Source: Siphonodentalium dalli
Taxonomy: Eukaryota > Mollusca > Scaphopoda > Gadilida > Siphonodentaliidae
Reading direction: 5' to 3'
NCBI GenBank assembly: GCA_032622095.1
Contig: CP136062.1
Span: 1,118,001-1,182,000, forward strand
Length of the DNA: 64,000 nucleotides
Both the position numbers and the translations under genes were made by a program. Positions 32,273-44,218 of this stretch are shown piece by piece (within the stretch, counting starts at the first letter, position 1; each line of letters starts with the position of its first letter). Under the pieces are notes generated by a model. That model saw only the letters and a list, made by a program, of their open reading frames with translations, was not told where the DNA came from and did not search any database.

Positions 32273-32592
32273 CTAGCCGATGAGCCCGACGTTGTCCGGG
32301 CTATTCAAAAACCAAATTTCAAGTCGATAGCTCTACCCGTTTCCGAGATCTCGTCTGCGCATGCGCGAAGCTGGCGTCGCACGGGCTCGGCGACCCGATA
32401 AAATTCGTATCCGGGGCAAGATACATTCACATAGCAAATTTCAAGTCGATAGCTCCACCCGTTTCCGATATCTCGTCTGCGCATGCGCTGCACGGGCGCC
32501 GCACGGGCTCGCCAATACGACAACGTCCACCGCCTGGTCAAACTACACACACGTACCAAGTTTCGTCCCGATCGGTCGAGAATCGTAGCATT
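32273..32592 (+). repeat. Copy 3 of the ~121 bp-unit element
   Basis: Full 5' start (CTAGCCGATGAGCCCGACGT), two units, truncated after GTCGAGAATCGTAG. Confidence 0.75.
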
Positions 32593-33399
32593 ACTATTAA
32601 CTATATATGACCTGTTTCTGTTCAAAACACATCAAAATAACACTCAATAGCAGGAATGGAGAAAACAATTTGGCATATGGAAAAAACTTCTTTTTGGACC
32701 CGAGAGACACCCACCCACCCCATCATACGTGCCTAGAAAAATTTTCCGACCGCCCCCCCCCCCCTGGATTTTGTGAAATAAATTTGCGAAAATTCGGTAA
32801 AATATTTCAAGATACAGGCGGCGGGTGGTGGGTATGCTGTTAAAATATTCAGCTCCGTCAAAAAACGCCAAAACAGAAAGAACAGTAAAATATAGACAGA
32901 TTTTGTTCTTATACAAATCAGAAATATGGCATAAACAGTATGTTATTGTCAAATGTTTTTCCTTTGTTATTGTAAACAAAAGCAAAAAACGTTACAGAAC
33001 CTGGCTTTTCTTTAGATCCGGATATGGTCAACATACAGAGCGTTATGTGTTACTGTCTTCCTGATATGGAAATAATAAAGAGCTTTTATATCATTTGTGT
33101 GATTAACCAATTGCATTGCGCTGTGTTATGTAAACAGAAGCAAAACTTCTGTAACACGAGAAGGTGCTTGTTTACGTATACACCATCGTACGTCTTGGCG
33201 ACAATATACTATTTACGCGCTGATTATGTTTGGCATATGAGCAAAACTATATATATTTTAATATTCCTTCTGTTGAGGGCGATTTGAACAAATATGAATA
33301 TTTCTGCAACGAACGCCACCCGTTGAACTGCTATTGTTCAACACATACATGTTCGTGTTTTAAGATATGAGCTCAAATAATTGCACACATTAAATACTC
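32593..33399. other. Non-coding; dispersed repeat at 32820-32955
   Basis: Contains C-rich homopolymer at 32752-32764, the repeat shared inversely with 19195-19330, and a related end near 33255-33325 (TTCCTTCTGTTGAGGGCGAT) that may be the other arm of the same element. No gene seen. Confidence 0.5.
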
Positions 33400-33401
33400 T
33401 A

Positions 33402-33862
33402 TATGTGACCCGCCATATCAAATCCAGTCGTAAGTCGGGATTTGTTTACCCTATGAAAATGCATTCCCTTATATATGCGAGTCGACCATAGGTCGCCTCG
33501 CATACATAAGAGAATGCACTGGCCTAACAATTTTTTACAATTTTAATAATTTTTCTTGTATTCTTCAACAATTTTATAATTTCACCCATGCAGAGCCCCA
33601 GACAAACATGAGCAGACGACACGCTTCTATATGCTTCTATATATGTGTAGGGCTCCCTGCAGGGTAATGTATATTTTTTATTTTATGTCCTAAAAATTGT
33701 AAGAAACATTTATTTAAAAAAAATGATAAAAACTTGTTAGGCCAATGCATTCTCTTATATATGCGAGGCGACCTATGGTCGACTCGCATATATAAGAGAA
33801 TGCATTGGCACAGGGTAAACAAATCCCGACTTACGACTGGATTTGATATGGCGGGTCACATA
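33402..33862. mobile_element. Foldback MITE with ~130 bp TIRs that themselves contain palindromes
   Basis: Outer ends TATGTGACCCGCCATATCAA and TTGATATGGCGGGTCACATA are perfect inverted repeats, probably flanked by TA. Each arm carries an inner palindrome (GCATTCTCTTATATATGCGA ... CGCATATATAAGAGAATGCA) about 60-70 bp long. The spacer is AT-rich and non-coding. Confidence 0.8.
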
Positions 33863-33869
33863 TAGTGCC

Positions 33870-34440
33870 GGACATTTGCAGAATGGGGTCCACAAAGGGT
33901 GAATTTAGTGACGCTATTGGCCTAGCAGCCATTTTGGATTTCAAATTTGAATCAATCGGTACACCCTGCAGCCCACATTAAATTTTATTGATGAAATGAA
34001 GATAATTTCATCTACACAATTTCAGCCCTTTACTTTGACTTTCCTTTATCATTCTATTCATTGACCAACGGATGTCCTTTGATTATATTATTTCGATGTT
34101 GATCAGTCATCGACAAATCCATCCATTCCAATGGTATATACACTGTATATATCACGTGTTCATTATTCTACATACATACGATATGAAGTTCATAGTAAAA
34201 TTTGATATTACAAACCTTAATATATAGTTAATACCTAGAGTTTTTGTTTTAACACAATGTATCCACATATATCATAGTTGTATATATGGAAAGAACTGTC
34301 GAATTTTCACGAGCGGCTGCAAGCCACGACTGAAAAAGAGATATTTCTTTCCAGACACGAAATCATGAGATGTTTCAGGTATTCAAATATTATATGTGCC
34401 TTATTAATGCTCAAAGTTGCTACATTATACACCATTTTCA
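33870..34440. other. Non-coding spacer
   Basis: AT-rich. A diverged piece of the GGCAGCCATTTTGGATTTC repeat lies near 33920-33945. No gene seen. Confidence 0.45.
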
Positions 34441-34446
34441 CTTTAA

Positions 34447-34645
34447 CCCTTTCAGTGCCAAGTCCGATTTTTGTATCAACCAATATTTCCTTGATCATTT
34501 TTCAAATCTATTGATTATAATAATGTGATACATTGATGGAAAGAGCTCTTAGAGCTCTTTCCATCAATGTATCACATTATTATAATCAATAAATTTGAAA
34601 AATGATCACTGAAAGGGTTAAATAAAAGCACTGGCACTGAAAGGG
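34447..34645. mobile_element. piggyBac-like palindromic MITE
   Basis: 199 bp flanked by TTAA (34443-34446, 34646-34649), with ends CCCTTTCAGTGCCA and TGGCACTGAAAGGG. The centre is a near-perfect palindrome: 57 bp arms (34493-34549 and 34551-34607) around a single T, one mismatch. CCCTTT ends and TTAA fit piggyBac. Entirely non-coding. Confidence 0.8.
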
Positions 34646-34824
34646 TTAAATAATACAACACATTGAACAATATTCGGAAATAAACAACATTGAACAATAT
34701 TCAGACCGGCATTTTCTAGAACTAGGTTCTAAACAAGCTACAGTGAAACATAACGATTCGGCAATTGCCCGCTATTTTACAGGCAAGCATATGTAATAAC
34801 AAGTCATTGCTGGTGAACTATGTA

Positions 34825-35110
34825 TACTGCTATATAAGACGCCAATAATACACAAATAACTGACATACCGGCGTTAGATCTTTTGTGAACTCGTGTGTTG
34901 ATCTCGGACATTAATTTAAAATAAGAAGCCGTGTCGGTGATAAAATTATTCTTCGATGTACGCGTGTCAGTTACGCTGTGAAATGTCGTAGTGTTATGGT
35001 GTCAGTTACGCTGTGAACTGTCGTAATTTAATGGTGTCAGTTACGCTGTGAAATGTCGTATTTGTATGCAACATCGTCTATCTGTCAATAAATCAATCTT
35101 TATTTCTAAA
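34825..35110 (+). other. Possible solo-LTR-like segment with 37 bp tandem repeat
   Basis: A TATA-like CTATATAAGACGCC (34830-34843) precedes three 35-37 bp copies of GGTGTCAGTTACGCTGTGAA (about 34966-35062), then CAATAAATCAATCTTTATT, which looks like a polyadenylation region. The order promoter, repeat, poly(A) signal resembles an LTR, but TG...CA ends and a target duplication were not established. Confidence 0.3.
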
Positions 35111-36115
35111 CAAGTTATTCGACTTATTGTTCCGCTGATTTACGTTAATATAATAGAATACACAAATTATGTGTATAACGTAACCATAATAATTCAGACG
35201 CCATATAGATATTTCCCGCCGTAGCAATAAGCATCAAGTATAGTTTTAAATTCCTTCAAAGAATTTGCTTCTACGAGGTCAGGTAATTTGTCAGCCTGTT
35301 ATCTTGAAAATATGTCCATATTGAACGTATTTCAAAAACGCCCCATATCTGAATTCGCTCTATATAAACGCAAATGGGACACGTACAGTCGTATTCATAT
35401 TACAAATACGTCCGCATTGGGCGTATTTGATGCAACCCATACGAAACTTTTTCCATCGACACAACTTACCAGATTCACACTCTTTATATAATGTGGTTTC
35501 GCTGGGGCCCGCGCTATTCAACTGAAAACGGGTAGGCCTATATGCTTATTATGGACTTATTTTAGAATCTACTGTTTCCATACCCAATTTACGTTCATGT
35601 AGAGCGTAAAACAGATTCAAATAACTCCAAAATGGGCGTATTTAGGTTTTTGAAACACGTTCAATATAAACCTATTTGCATGGGGATATGTTGAATTTGT
35701 TCAACCCAGCAATGACTCGGTGAGTGAAAAAGTATTTACAGATATTTTTGTCGGATTTGGGACAATAATACCTGCAGCTTCTTACTGTCGCCTCTCGTTG
35801 TGGTATAGTATGCTCTTTGGAAGAACTCTTGTGGGTCTACGCCGTACATGTTATTTAACTGTTTAAACGATACGATAATATTCATTTGCATAAATACAAA
35901 TAAAGGCAGTATGCTAACAGTACAATGCATAATAACATAATTTAATTTGTGAAATCGAGCTACTTGAACGTATTATTGGACTTGAAATGTTCCTTAATTC
36001 AATACCAGATGGAAAAAAAAATAAGTTTAGATAGCTCTTTAATGGTTTGGTGATATGTTCATATTTGGAAATATCATCACCATCCCTTAATGAGTAATCA
36101 CTAATTTATGAAACT
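35111..36115. other. Non-coding stretch
   Basis: No supported gene. The words GAACGTATTTCAAAAACG (35324) and GTTTTTGAAACACGTTC (35644) form a loose inverted pair around 35320-35665 that may mark another degenerate element. Confidence 0.4.
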
Positions 36116-36119
36116 CTTC

Positions 36120-37960
36120 TAGGAATATGTAAAGATATATAGTATACATAGGACAATTATGGCTATGGCCTTATGCATCATTATTGTTTTCCTCATCAAA
36201 CGTCTCTCTTGAGGTGGAACATAGCCTGTTTCCTCATATAGCAAGGAATAACTTGTCCCCCTAATAATACCACTGCTGGTTCTCAATGTGTCCAATTGTA
36301 ATAATTCCAGTCGGCAGCAGATCCTAATGAATAATTATCCCAAATAACATCCGCATATTAAAAAACTGGAAGAATAAACGACTTATATAGAGTATTCAGT
36401 GCTTGTCTGGATACCTTGTAATTAAGCAATTTATCATGGGACTTAATTTTTCAAAAAATTTGCTACATGGTTATCCCAGGAGACACTATTGTGGAATAAA
36501 AGACCTAGATGTTTGTGTTTTTCGACTTTTCTTCACCCAAGATGTACAAAGGAAAATGCCTATCCGAACCGAATTGACCTATGGTCATAGTTTCTGTTTT
36601 TGATGAGCTAAATTTCACTTGCCACATGGTTGCCCACTGCCCTATTCTATTAAGGTCGCGATTTAACATTTTGGCTGCCAGCTCTTCATCTTCTATACAG
36701 AAACAAATAGAGACGTATCATCTGCATAGAGTTTTATATTTGATTCAATTCCATCTACAAGATCATTAATGAAGATATCAAACAAAAGTGGTCCTAAGAC
36801 ATACCCTTGAGGTACTCCGGCCGGAACAACCCTAGTGGAAGAATTATATCCATTTATAACTGTACATTGAGTTCTACAAGATAGATAGTTCCTAAACCAA
36901 GCAAGAATTTCCCCACGGATTCCAATATTATACATTTTGTGAAATACCCCTATGCCATACTCTATCAAATGCCTTACTTTTACATGTATCACAGAATACG
37001 AATCGAATTTTGTTTCTGTCATTCAGAGATCTCTGAATGTTTGAATCAATAACTAATAACTGGACAGTTGTACTGTCACCTGGATTAAAACCAGCCTGGA
37101 ATTGTGTGATAAGATTAAACTGAGATAGAAACTTATAGACATGGTTAAAAACTACTTTATCAAAAACTTTACTTAGATTACTTGTATGAGATATTGGTCT
37201 ATAATTTTCCTTTTTATTCACAGAATCCTTTTTACGTATAGGCATAACATTGGCATGTTTCCATATTTCTGGGAAGTATGACTTTACCAGGAATAAATTG
37301 AATACTTTAGTCACAGGTACCGCATTTGCCAGAGTTTTTAAAATTACTTTACCGATGAGATGCCTTACCAATTTCAAAGTTTTCCAAAACTTCTAATATT
37401 TCTGATTTACTAACGACAATATATTCCAATTATGTTCATTCATATTGAGAGAAGGTAAAGATTTTCTGTCATTCACAGATAAACTTTGACTAACAAAATA
37501 GTCATTTAAACAGTTAGCAATATATATTGGGTTATGTAGAACTACATCATGTTCGAACAGTGGTGGAAATATTAAATCTGGTTTACTTTGTTTTTTAGAA
37601 AATTCATTCATAATTTTTCCACCACTGTTTGGACTGAACATTTTGTTCAGAGGCTTTTTTGCACAATTTCTTATCATATTCTGCTTTAGCTTTCCTAATT
37701 TGGTCAATCGTTTTATTTCTAATTTGCCTGAAACATTCCCAAGTTTTTGTGGTATCACAGCGTTTTGCTCTTTTATGAGCAATATTTCCTCTTTTCATTT
37801 GTTGTCTCAATTTGTAGGTTAACCAAGGTTTATCTCTTGTACGAATAGTAACAATCGTGTTAAGTATAAATCTACTCGCTGCTTCTGTGATATAAGTATG
37901 GATTTTTTTCAGCAATAAGTTTGCAATCGTCATTTAATAATTCCAATCCAGGTTTGTCAT
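36120..37960 (-). mobile_element. Degenerate LINE (reverse transcriptase and C-terminal region)
   Basis: Read on the minus strand from 37960 down: a pre-RT segment (KPWLTYKLRQQMKRGN, QIRNKTIDQIRKAKAEY), RT blocks (NYRPISHTSNLSKVFDKV, STTVQLLVI, SKAFDRVWH), PAGVPQGYVLGPLLF, then the catalytic KLYADDTSLFVS near 36700-36730. After it come ATMWQVKFSSSKTETM, HLGLLFHNSVSWDNHV and YEETGYVPPQERRLM to about 36160. The frame changes at least three times and stops appear in the last third, so it is a dead copy. Order and motifs fit the jockey/CR1 superfamily. The endonuclease domain is not present, so it is 5' truncated. Confidence 0.88.
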
Positions 37961-38221
37961 TTCATTAATTAAGCCACCCGTGTCCATTTTTTATTGTCCT
38001 AGATCTGCCGTTTGAAAGAGGTCACATTTCCTATCGGGTTATTCCCTATCAGGTGATATTCACACTAAACAATACTCCAAATTTATGGAGAAATACATTT
38101 ATGAACTTTATTTATGATATCTAGATGAGTAGCTTAGGTTTTCAATTCCAAGATGCATCATCATGATCATAATCACCACAATTCTCATCAACGTCACAAT
38201 TTTTGTATCAACCATATACTC

Positions 38222-38288
38222 TGTGCCAATGCATTATATGCGAGTCGACCATAGGTCGCCTCGCATATATAAGAGAATGCATTGGCCT
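38222..38288. repeat. Solitary palindrome of the GCATATATAAGAGAATGC family
   Basis: GCCAATGCATTATATGCGAG pairs with CGCATATATAAGAGAATGCA across TCGACCATAGGTCGC. Same inner palindrome as in the arms of 33402-33862, here without the outer GTGACCCGCC ends. Confidence 0.7.
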
Positions 38289-38529
38289 AACAATTTTTCA
38301 TCATTTGTTATTATTTTGTACAATTTTAATTATTTTTTCTTATATTCTTTAACAGACTTAATTTGTAATTTTAGTGCCAGGGAATTTTACGTTTTTCATG
38401 GGCATCAACATTATTACTAATATGATGATACGTAAACGTAATTTGCGCCCGCTTGTTAATCTTTCGTAGGATTTGATGATTAATTAACCATAATTACAAA
38501 AATCATACCGGTATATGTAAATGATCATA

Positions 38530-38765
38530 CACTCAAAAAAATTTCATTGTAATATTACGACAGAAACTGTTGGCAGGAATTGGACCATCAGTAACTGTCG
38601 TAAAATTACGAGATCAACGTAATCTGACATTTACAAATTTGATCGTATATTTACAAAATGATCGTAATATTATGACAGAAAAACTATCGCAAAATTACAA
38701 CATCATCGTAATGTGAATTTGCGGTTTAATCGTAAAATTACATGGCCAACGTAATCTGAAGCTGA
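38530..38765. repeat. CGTAATATTACGAC-type short repeat cluster
   Basis: Repeated near-palindromic words (CGTAATATTACGAC, CGTAAAATTACGAG, CAACGTAATCTGA, GATCGTAATATTATGAC) at irregular 30-60 bp spacing. Probably the remains of a small TIR element; ends not defined. Confidence 0.5.
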
Positions 38766-38769
38766 GAAC

Positions 38770-40190
38770 CTGGTGAATTGAACCGTGGTGGGGTCTCAAG
38801 CGATCTACCCCTACACATTATAAACGAATGCCAGTAAATGACATAAGTAGCTTGAGGATGGATGTGATCCATCGAACCACAGAAAAATTCAACCAGCTCC
38901 ACAGGTGCTAAATGTCTGCACTATACATCTACAATTATAGATAAAAATCAATGTCCAACACCTAATTTTCATGAAATCGACATTTCTCGTACAACAACAT
39001 TTTGGAACAAAGTTACATACCGGTACCTTGAATAATTAGCCTAACTAATGTAGGTACCAACCTGTGCTTTCACCATGACAAAAGATAACAAACTCTGATA
39101 ATCAACACCCGAGTTTGACTACCTGTACTGGTAAATGCCCTCCGGGGGGGGGGGGGTCAGAAAACATTTTCAGGCACGTATGCTGATTTTTCACTTTCGA
39201 CCCTTGTTGGGACCCCCACCCACCATGCGTCCAAATTTTTCCGACCATTTTTGGACACCCACCCCCTTTTAACACTAAAGCAGATTTGCAGGGGGGAATT
39301 CACTGTAAACAGCTGTATATGAATTTCTGTGCATACTATTTGTCATGGATGTTAACATTGGCATGTAAATAGGAACGGGTCATTTTGGGGTCATTCGGCC
39401 AAAAAAACATGGCTGCCAGCGGCCATCTTGGATTTCAAAATTTGCAACAAAATACAACACAATAACTGCCTGCAGTCAGTTTAGCAGTTAGAATTACATT
39501 ATTTCTCTTATTCTAAGGTGTTTTAAGCCAAATTCATTGAAAAAAACAGTCAAAAAACTTGCAGGAAAAAAAGTTCTGAGTTGCGGAAAAAATTGTTTGT
39601 TAGTCCCATCAACCAAACCACCCACCCAGTGACCCACCCCCGCATAAGTGCCCGTAATAAATACCCCCCCCCCTGCCCGACCCCCATAGGCATATGATAA
39701 TAACATGGGAGGAACAGAGAGAGCATGGACTACCGGTGTACCTACATCTAATGATACAAACATGGGAAGGACAGGAAACACCGGCTACCTTCATCTAATT
39801 ACTAGTATAATAACATGGGAATATTAACAGAGGAAACACAGGCTACTTTCATCTAATTACTAGTATAATAACATGGGAATATTAACAGAGGAAACATGGG
39901 CTACCTTCACAGTGGTCAGTAACATGAGAGCAGATGGTGCATAAATCACTTAATTTTTTTTTAAGTACTGAATTGTACACAACTAAGTGTAGCACACATG
40001 TTTTCCTCTACCAACAATTAATCTGCCTTTGCTGTGATATCGCTTAATTGTAGGAAGCCACGTAAAACCACAAATTTAAAATAAATAAATGAAAGGCAGT
40101 AGCAACATTGAGTAAATTTTTTGAGGTTTTGTTGCTTTCCACAACTAATGCGATATAACAATGAGGCCAGATCATTTGTTGTTGATGGAA
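38770..40190. other. Non-coding; simple repeats
   Basis: G run near 39137-39147, C runs near 39664, a single unit of the CATGGCTGCCAGCGGCCATC family near 39340-39440, and a two-copy 58 bp tandem (TAATTACTAGTATAATAACA) at 39795-39905. No gene seen. Confidence 0.5.
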
Positions 40191-40195
40191 ACCAT

Positions 40196-40402
40196 GTGAT
40201 CTATGGTTAGTCACCTACAATAGGTAGCCACGATGCACCGTCTGCACATATCATATGTACTCCGCCGATCGGAAAGTTTTCTTCAGGCAAGAAGTTGGAC
40301 AGAGGTCGCCACATAGGAATCGAACCCATGTCAGTCACTAGCTCATGTCCTACAGCTTGGTGACCGGTACCGTGCTCATTGGACCACTGACCAACCCAGA
40401 CA
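40196..40402 (-). mobile_element. tRNA-derived SINE
   Basis: On the minus strand an A-box-like TGGTCAGTGGTCC (40393-40381) is followed about 65 nt later by a perfect B-box GGTTCGATTCC (40326-40316), the internal RNA polymerase III promoter of a tRNA. The intervening ACCGGTCACCAAGCTGTAGG is tRNA-like but does not fold to a standard cloverleaf. The part after the B-box is the SINE body (ends about 40200). Confidence 0.7.
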
Positions 40403-40773
40403 CCACCCCCCAATAATAAACAACAATGTACATATAGTATACACTGATACAACTACTATTTAAACAAGAAATACATAGACGTGTGTATCCTTAATTATGC
40501 AGCCATTGTTATTGACCCAGAAACTCAAACCCAACAAAGCGCTCCCAAAGTTCCATTGGTTTAATTTGGAAATCCTGAAAATGAAGTAACAATATTATAC
40601 ACGGTACTAACTACTATGGACAAAAAAGCAGCTCAGCATTTGCGCCAAGATTTTCGAGTGTCACTGTCAGCTAATGTATTGACATCCTGTTCAAACACCG
40701 CTGTTTTTTTGTTTTAATAATTTTTCGACTTTCCCAAATTTTAAATCAAACTAACAACATAGGGACTGGAATA

Positions 40774-41308
40774 CCAGCACCGAAGCCGACCCACCCAAAC
40801 TCAGTTGCGGCAGTTTCTGACAAAAAATTTGCTTTAGTATATCTGGGATAAATCGCAACCATCTTTCATACTTTGCGATAATTACTTTGCGATATCTTTG
40901 ACCGATGATAAATCACAAACAAATTTGGGTTCAAGTTTTGAAAACCCTCCTGTCACTTTCCAAATATCTATTTAAAAATACATGTTGATAAATCGCAAAA
41001 CTTTGCGATAAATTGCAAACATCTTTACGATAGATCGTAAAATACTTCGCAATTTTATATAACAGAATAGCAATCATCTTTGCGATAAAAACTGTTAATT
41101 ACTTTGCAAACAAATTAACATACCTTTGCAATGGCAAAGGTAAGTGTCGCAAATTTGTTTGTGATTTATCAGTCAAAGATAATATCGCAAAGTAATTATC
41201 GCAAAGTACCGTATGAAAGATGGTTGCGATTTATCCCAGATATACTAAAGCAAATTTTTTGTCATAAACTACCGCAACTGAGTTTGGGTGGGTCGGCTTC
41301 GGCGCTGG
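40774..41308. mobile_element. TIR element, ~155 bp arms, TA-flanked
   Basis: Left end CCAGCACCGAAGCCGACCCA, right end the complement (...GGCTTCGGCGCTGG), flanked by TA at 40772-40773 and 41309-41310. Arms 40774-40925 and 41150-41308 pair over about 150 bp. Both arms and the centre are rich in ATAAATCGCAAA/TTTGCGATAA words. Non-coding MITE; TA duplication suggests Tc1/mariner. Confidence 0.8.
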
Positions 41309-41443
41309 TATAATACACATGTATGACCTGGTTTAGCATAGAGTGGGGATTATAATCTTCCTGAGTGTGGCACAAACTTGGCCATGCATCTAATCCTGAG
41401 TTCACATGGTTTGGGACATAATCACATTGACTGGTAACATTAA

Positions 41444-41919
41444 AGGTACTCAATCCGATAAAACTCCTCTCAATTACTATTTCAATGGCTTCGGGGGTCA
41501 AAAATATTTGATTCGTCGAGGAAGTCACCCATCAAAGCTCAGATTTGTCAGATATCGATTTTAGAAATCTATTATTTTTCATTATCGGGAATATTATCTG
41601 GCCCAGAACTCAGTCAAAATTGCGCTGTTATTACCACTTGATTTTAGAGTTATCCATCCTTGTCTGTTTGAATAGATTTGAGTACACATCCAGAGCAGAT
41701 TACGGCAGTTTAAGGCAATTATTGGTACTCATCTCGAGTAAATAACAAATTTCAAAAATCAATATTTAATAACTCTGAGCTTTGTTTGATGGGTTCCTCG
41801 ACTCGAATCAAATATTGTGTACCCCCAAAGCCAAAGAAATAGTAATATAGGACCATCTGATCGGATTGTTGTTGTTGGAATCTGTTGAGATGGGGACCCT
41901 CTGTTCGGATTGAGTACCT
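41444..41919. mobile_element. TTAA-flanked MITE, complete copy
   Basis: TTAA at 41440-41443 and 41920-41923. Ends AGGTACTCAATCCGA and TCGGATTGAGTACCT. Subterminal inverted segments include GGCTTCGGGGGTCAAAAATA and GATGGGTTCCTCGACTCGAA. Same family as 59053-59485. No coding capacity. Confidence 0.85.
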
Positions 41920-41929
41920 TTAAGTTAGT

Positions 41930-42650
41930 TGGTATTCAGATCTCTTATAGGAAACATGTGTTACTAAATATTTACTGGACACAGAACGAATCGTGTTATG
42001 TTCCAGGTTTTCTGCTGTGATGACTCGCTTTCACATTCCCAAGTTGTACCCAGTAACCAAGTTATCCCGACAATCTTGCAAACAATCTTCTGATGTGAAC
42101 CCATCCCCTCTCATATCGACAAACCCATTTACACATCATGTCGTTCTGTGTATTTATGGAATTTTCAGGTTCAGATACCGGATACCGGTATATAGAACCA
42201 TGGTTTATGAATATATCTAGGTTATTAGGCCTGAGCATTGAGGGGCGAGGGGCAAGGGGGGTGGGTGCGAATGAAATTATGCAAAATTGTGTGTTTTTGG
42301 TCAGATTCAAGGGGAGGGGGTGCAGTGTTGAAATTTCCCGAAGTGGACACCCACCGCCCCCCCCCCCAACAGTGGAGACCCTCTGGCCACGTCCCTGACC
42401 AAACGGTACCGTAACTCCACTGCAGTGACCATCTTGATACCACTGTGGATACCGTATACTACCAGCAATACAATGGTCTTCACCGGGGTATCACGGTACT
42501 ATCACCCTGTTTTTCAAGTCAATTACTTTGATTATAGTGGTACACTGTACCTCTGTGTGGAATCCCACAACCACGGGAATGTTTGTATGCCACAATGAAA
42601 ACTAAAATGGTAATTCCTATCTAGAGGTCACCTCGAGGATCCATATTAAG
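41930..42650. other. Non-coding spacer
   Basis: Includes ACCGGTATA-type palindromes near 42175-42195 and a C run at about 42353-42367. No gene supported. Confidence 0.45.
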
Positions 42651-42654
42651 TTCG

Positions 42655-43240
42655 ATGAAGGGTTGTGGCCTGTAGGGTGTGCCAAAGAATTTAGTGATGC
42701 AAAGAGTAAAACACAAGATACCTGCTAGTGGCCATGTGTTTCATCGAAAATTGTTCAAATTCAATCGTTCCCATCTAGAGGTGATCCCAAACATACATGT
42801 AGTAATGTACCCTTAAATTTTCAAAACATTTCACCAATAATTGTGAGCTTCATGGTGTGCCGATTGATTCAAATTTGAAATCCAGTATGGCTGCTGGTAG
42901 CCATGTTTTTTAAACAAAATTCGGAAAAAATGGGATAGCTGCCATCAAGATGTGACCCTGAAGATCCATACCAGTATGAAGTTTGGTGACGATCAGATGA
43001 GAGATGTTACATGTAGGGTGTGCTAAAGGATTTAGTCAAACAAAGAGTAAAAACAAGATGGCCGTTGGCAGCCAAGTTTTTTTACCAGAATTTCGATGGG
43101 GTAATCTCTCATTTAGATGTCACTATGGTGAATCCATATTATGTTCGGTGATGATCGGATGAGAGATGTTGCCTGTTGCTGTTAGCAGCCATGTACAGGT
43201 ATTTTTACCAGAAAATTGAAAACAAAAGTTTGGCTAAATC
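42655..43240 (+). repeat. Diverged array of AAGATGGCYG units (about four)
   Basis: Units share GATGATCGGATGAGAGATGT, TAGGGTGTGCYAAAGGATTT and CAAAGAGTAAAA...AAGATGG with the array at 50500-52167, but are more diverged. Non-coding. Confidence 0.7.
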
Positions 43241-44218
43241 TTGTGCTAGGAGCCGGGGCATATTTTACCCACAAGTTTTGAATTCTCATTCCAAATGACT
43301 TTTTGTCACAATTTCAGTACCGGTTCTCATAATTTGTACGGTAATCAGGCATGCTGAAGCAAACTGGGCCAAGACAAAGGGTTGCAGTAGCATATTGCCA
43401 AAGCCAAACAACGTAAATTAAGAGGGCTGCAATTTATGCTACAGAATAACTGTTCACATTTACAATGAAAATGAACTGAAAACAAATTGCCAATTGCCCC
43501 CATACATTCTGGAACACAGTTGAAGTAACTGCGTCGCAACCGATAGCAAACCCTGTGTACCCGTTAGCACATTTTTAAAAACATATACGAGTCAATAACA
43601 ATTTTGGTCAAAATTTATGTCCTCGGTGGATGATGAGTTCACAATGCAACGTGCGGATCCCAACTATTGTGCACAGTGTGCATCTCTATCACTGTCACAA
43701 CATGCACACACAAATAAACGTGATGTTCGGGTATATATGTATGTAATGGGCTCATTCATGGCCAGATTTGACCGAAATGGCCTGTCCCCAGGAAATTTTT
43801 ACAGGCTAAAATCGAAATTTCGATATTTTAACTACATGCCACCGAGAAAATCCTCTGGCATATCATTAGTTTAGTTCTTGATATAAACTACTGTAACATA
43901 TACACCACCCAAGATTGAACTTAACTAAGTGAAAATTGCTCAGAAACTTTGTACCTCAGCATTTTGTCTCTCATGTAACGAAGTGCTATTTACTTGACAT
44001 AATGACGTATCCCTGATATTTATAATCTCCGTATTTTGTTCTCCGTGATGCTGTGTACGTCACAATATCGGAAACGCATGTCGTCTGAATCAAAAAACAA
44101 CTTGCGATAACACAATTATATAATAGGTAGGTTGACCCCCTCGCGTACTTTTCAAAGTCGTCTTTTAAATAACGCATGTTTGTTCGCTATAACATATGTA
44201 TAATTAAATTTCAAATAA
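43241..44218. other. No gene recognised
   Basis: An 85-codon frame at 43617-43874 (+) opens with an acidic, Cys-containing N terminus, but has no recognised family or flanking splice sites. The rest is AT-rich spacer. Confidence 0.4.

Noticed and set aside
30627-32625. Long minus-strand frames with repeated peptides
   Set aside because: The peptides repeat with the ~121 and ~130 bp DNA units, so they are translated satellite.
36693-37933. Host gene with reverse transcriptase domain
   Set aside because: Frames shift repeatedly and stops occur after the YADD region; motif order is that of a dead LINE.
40196-40402. Functional tRNA gene
   Set aside because: A and B boxes are present, but the sequence does not form a standard cloverleaf and continues into a SINE body.
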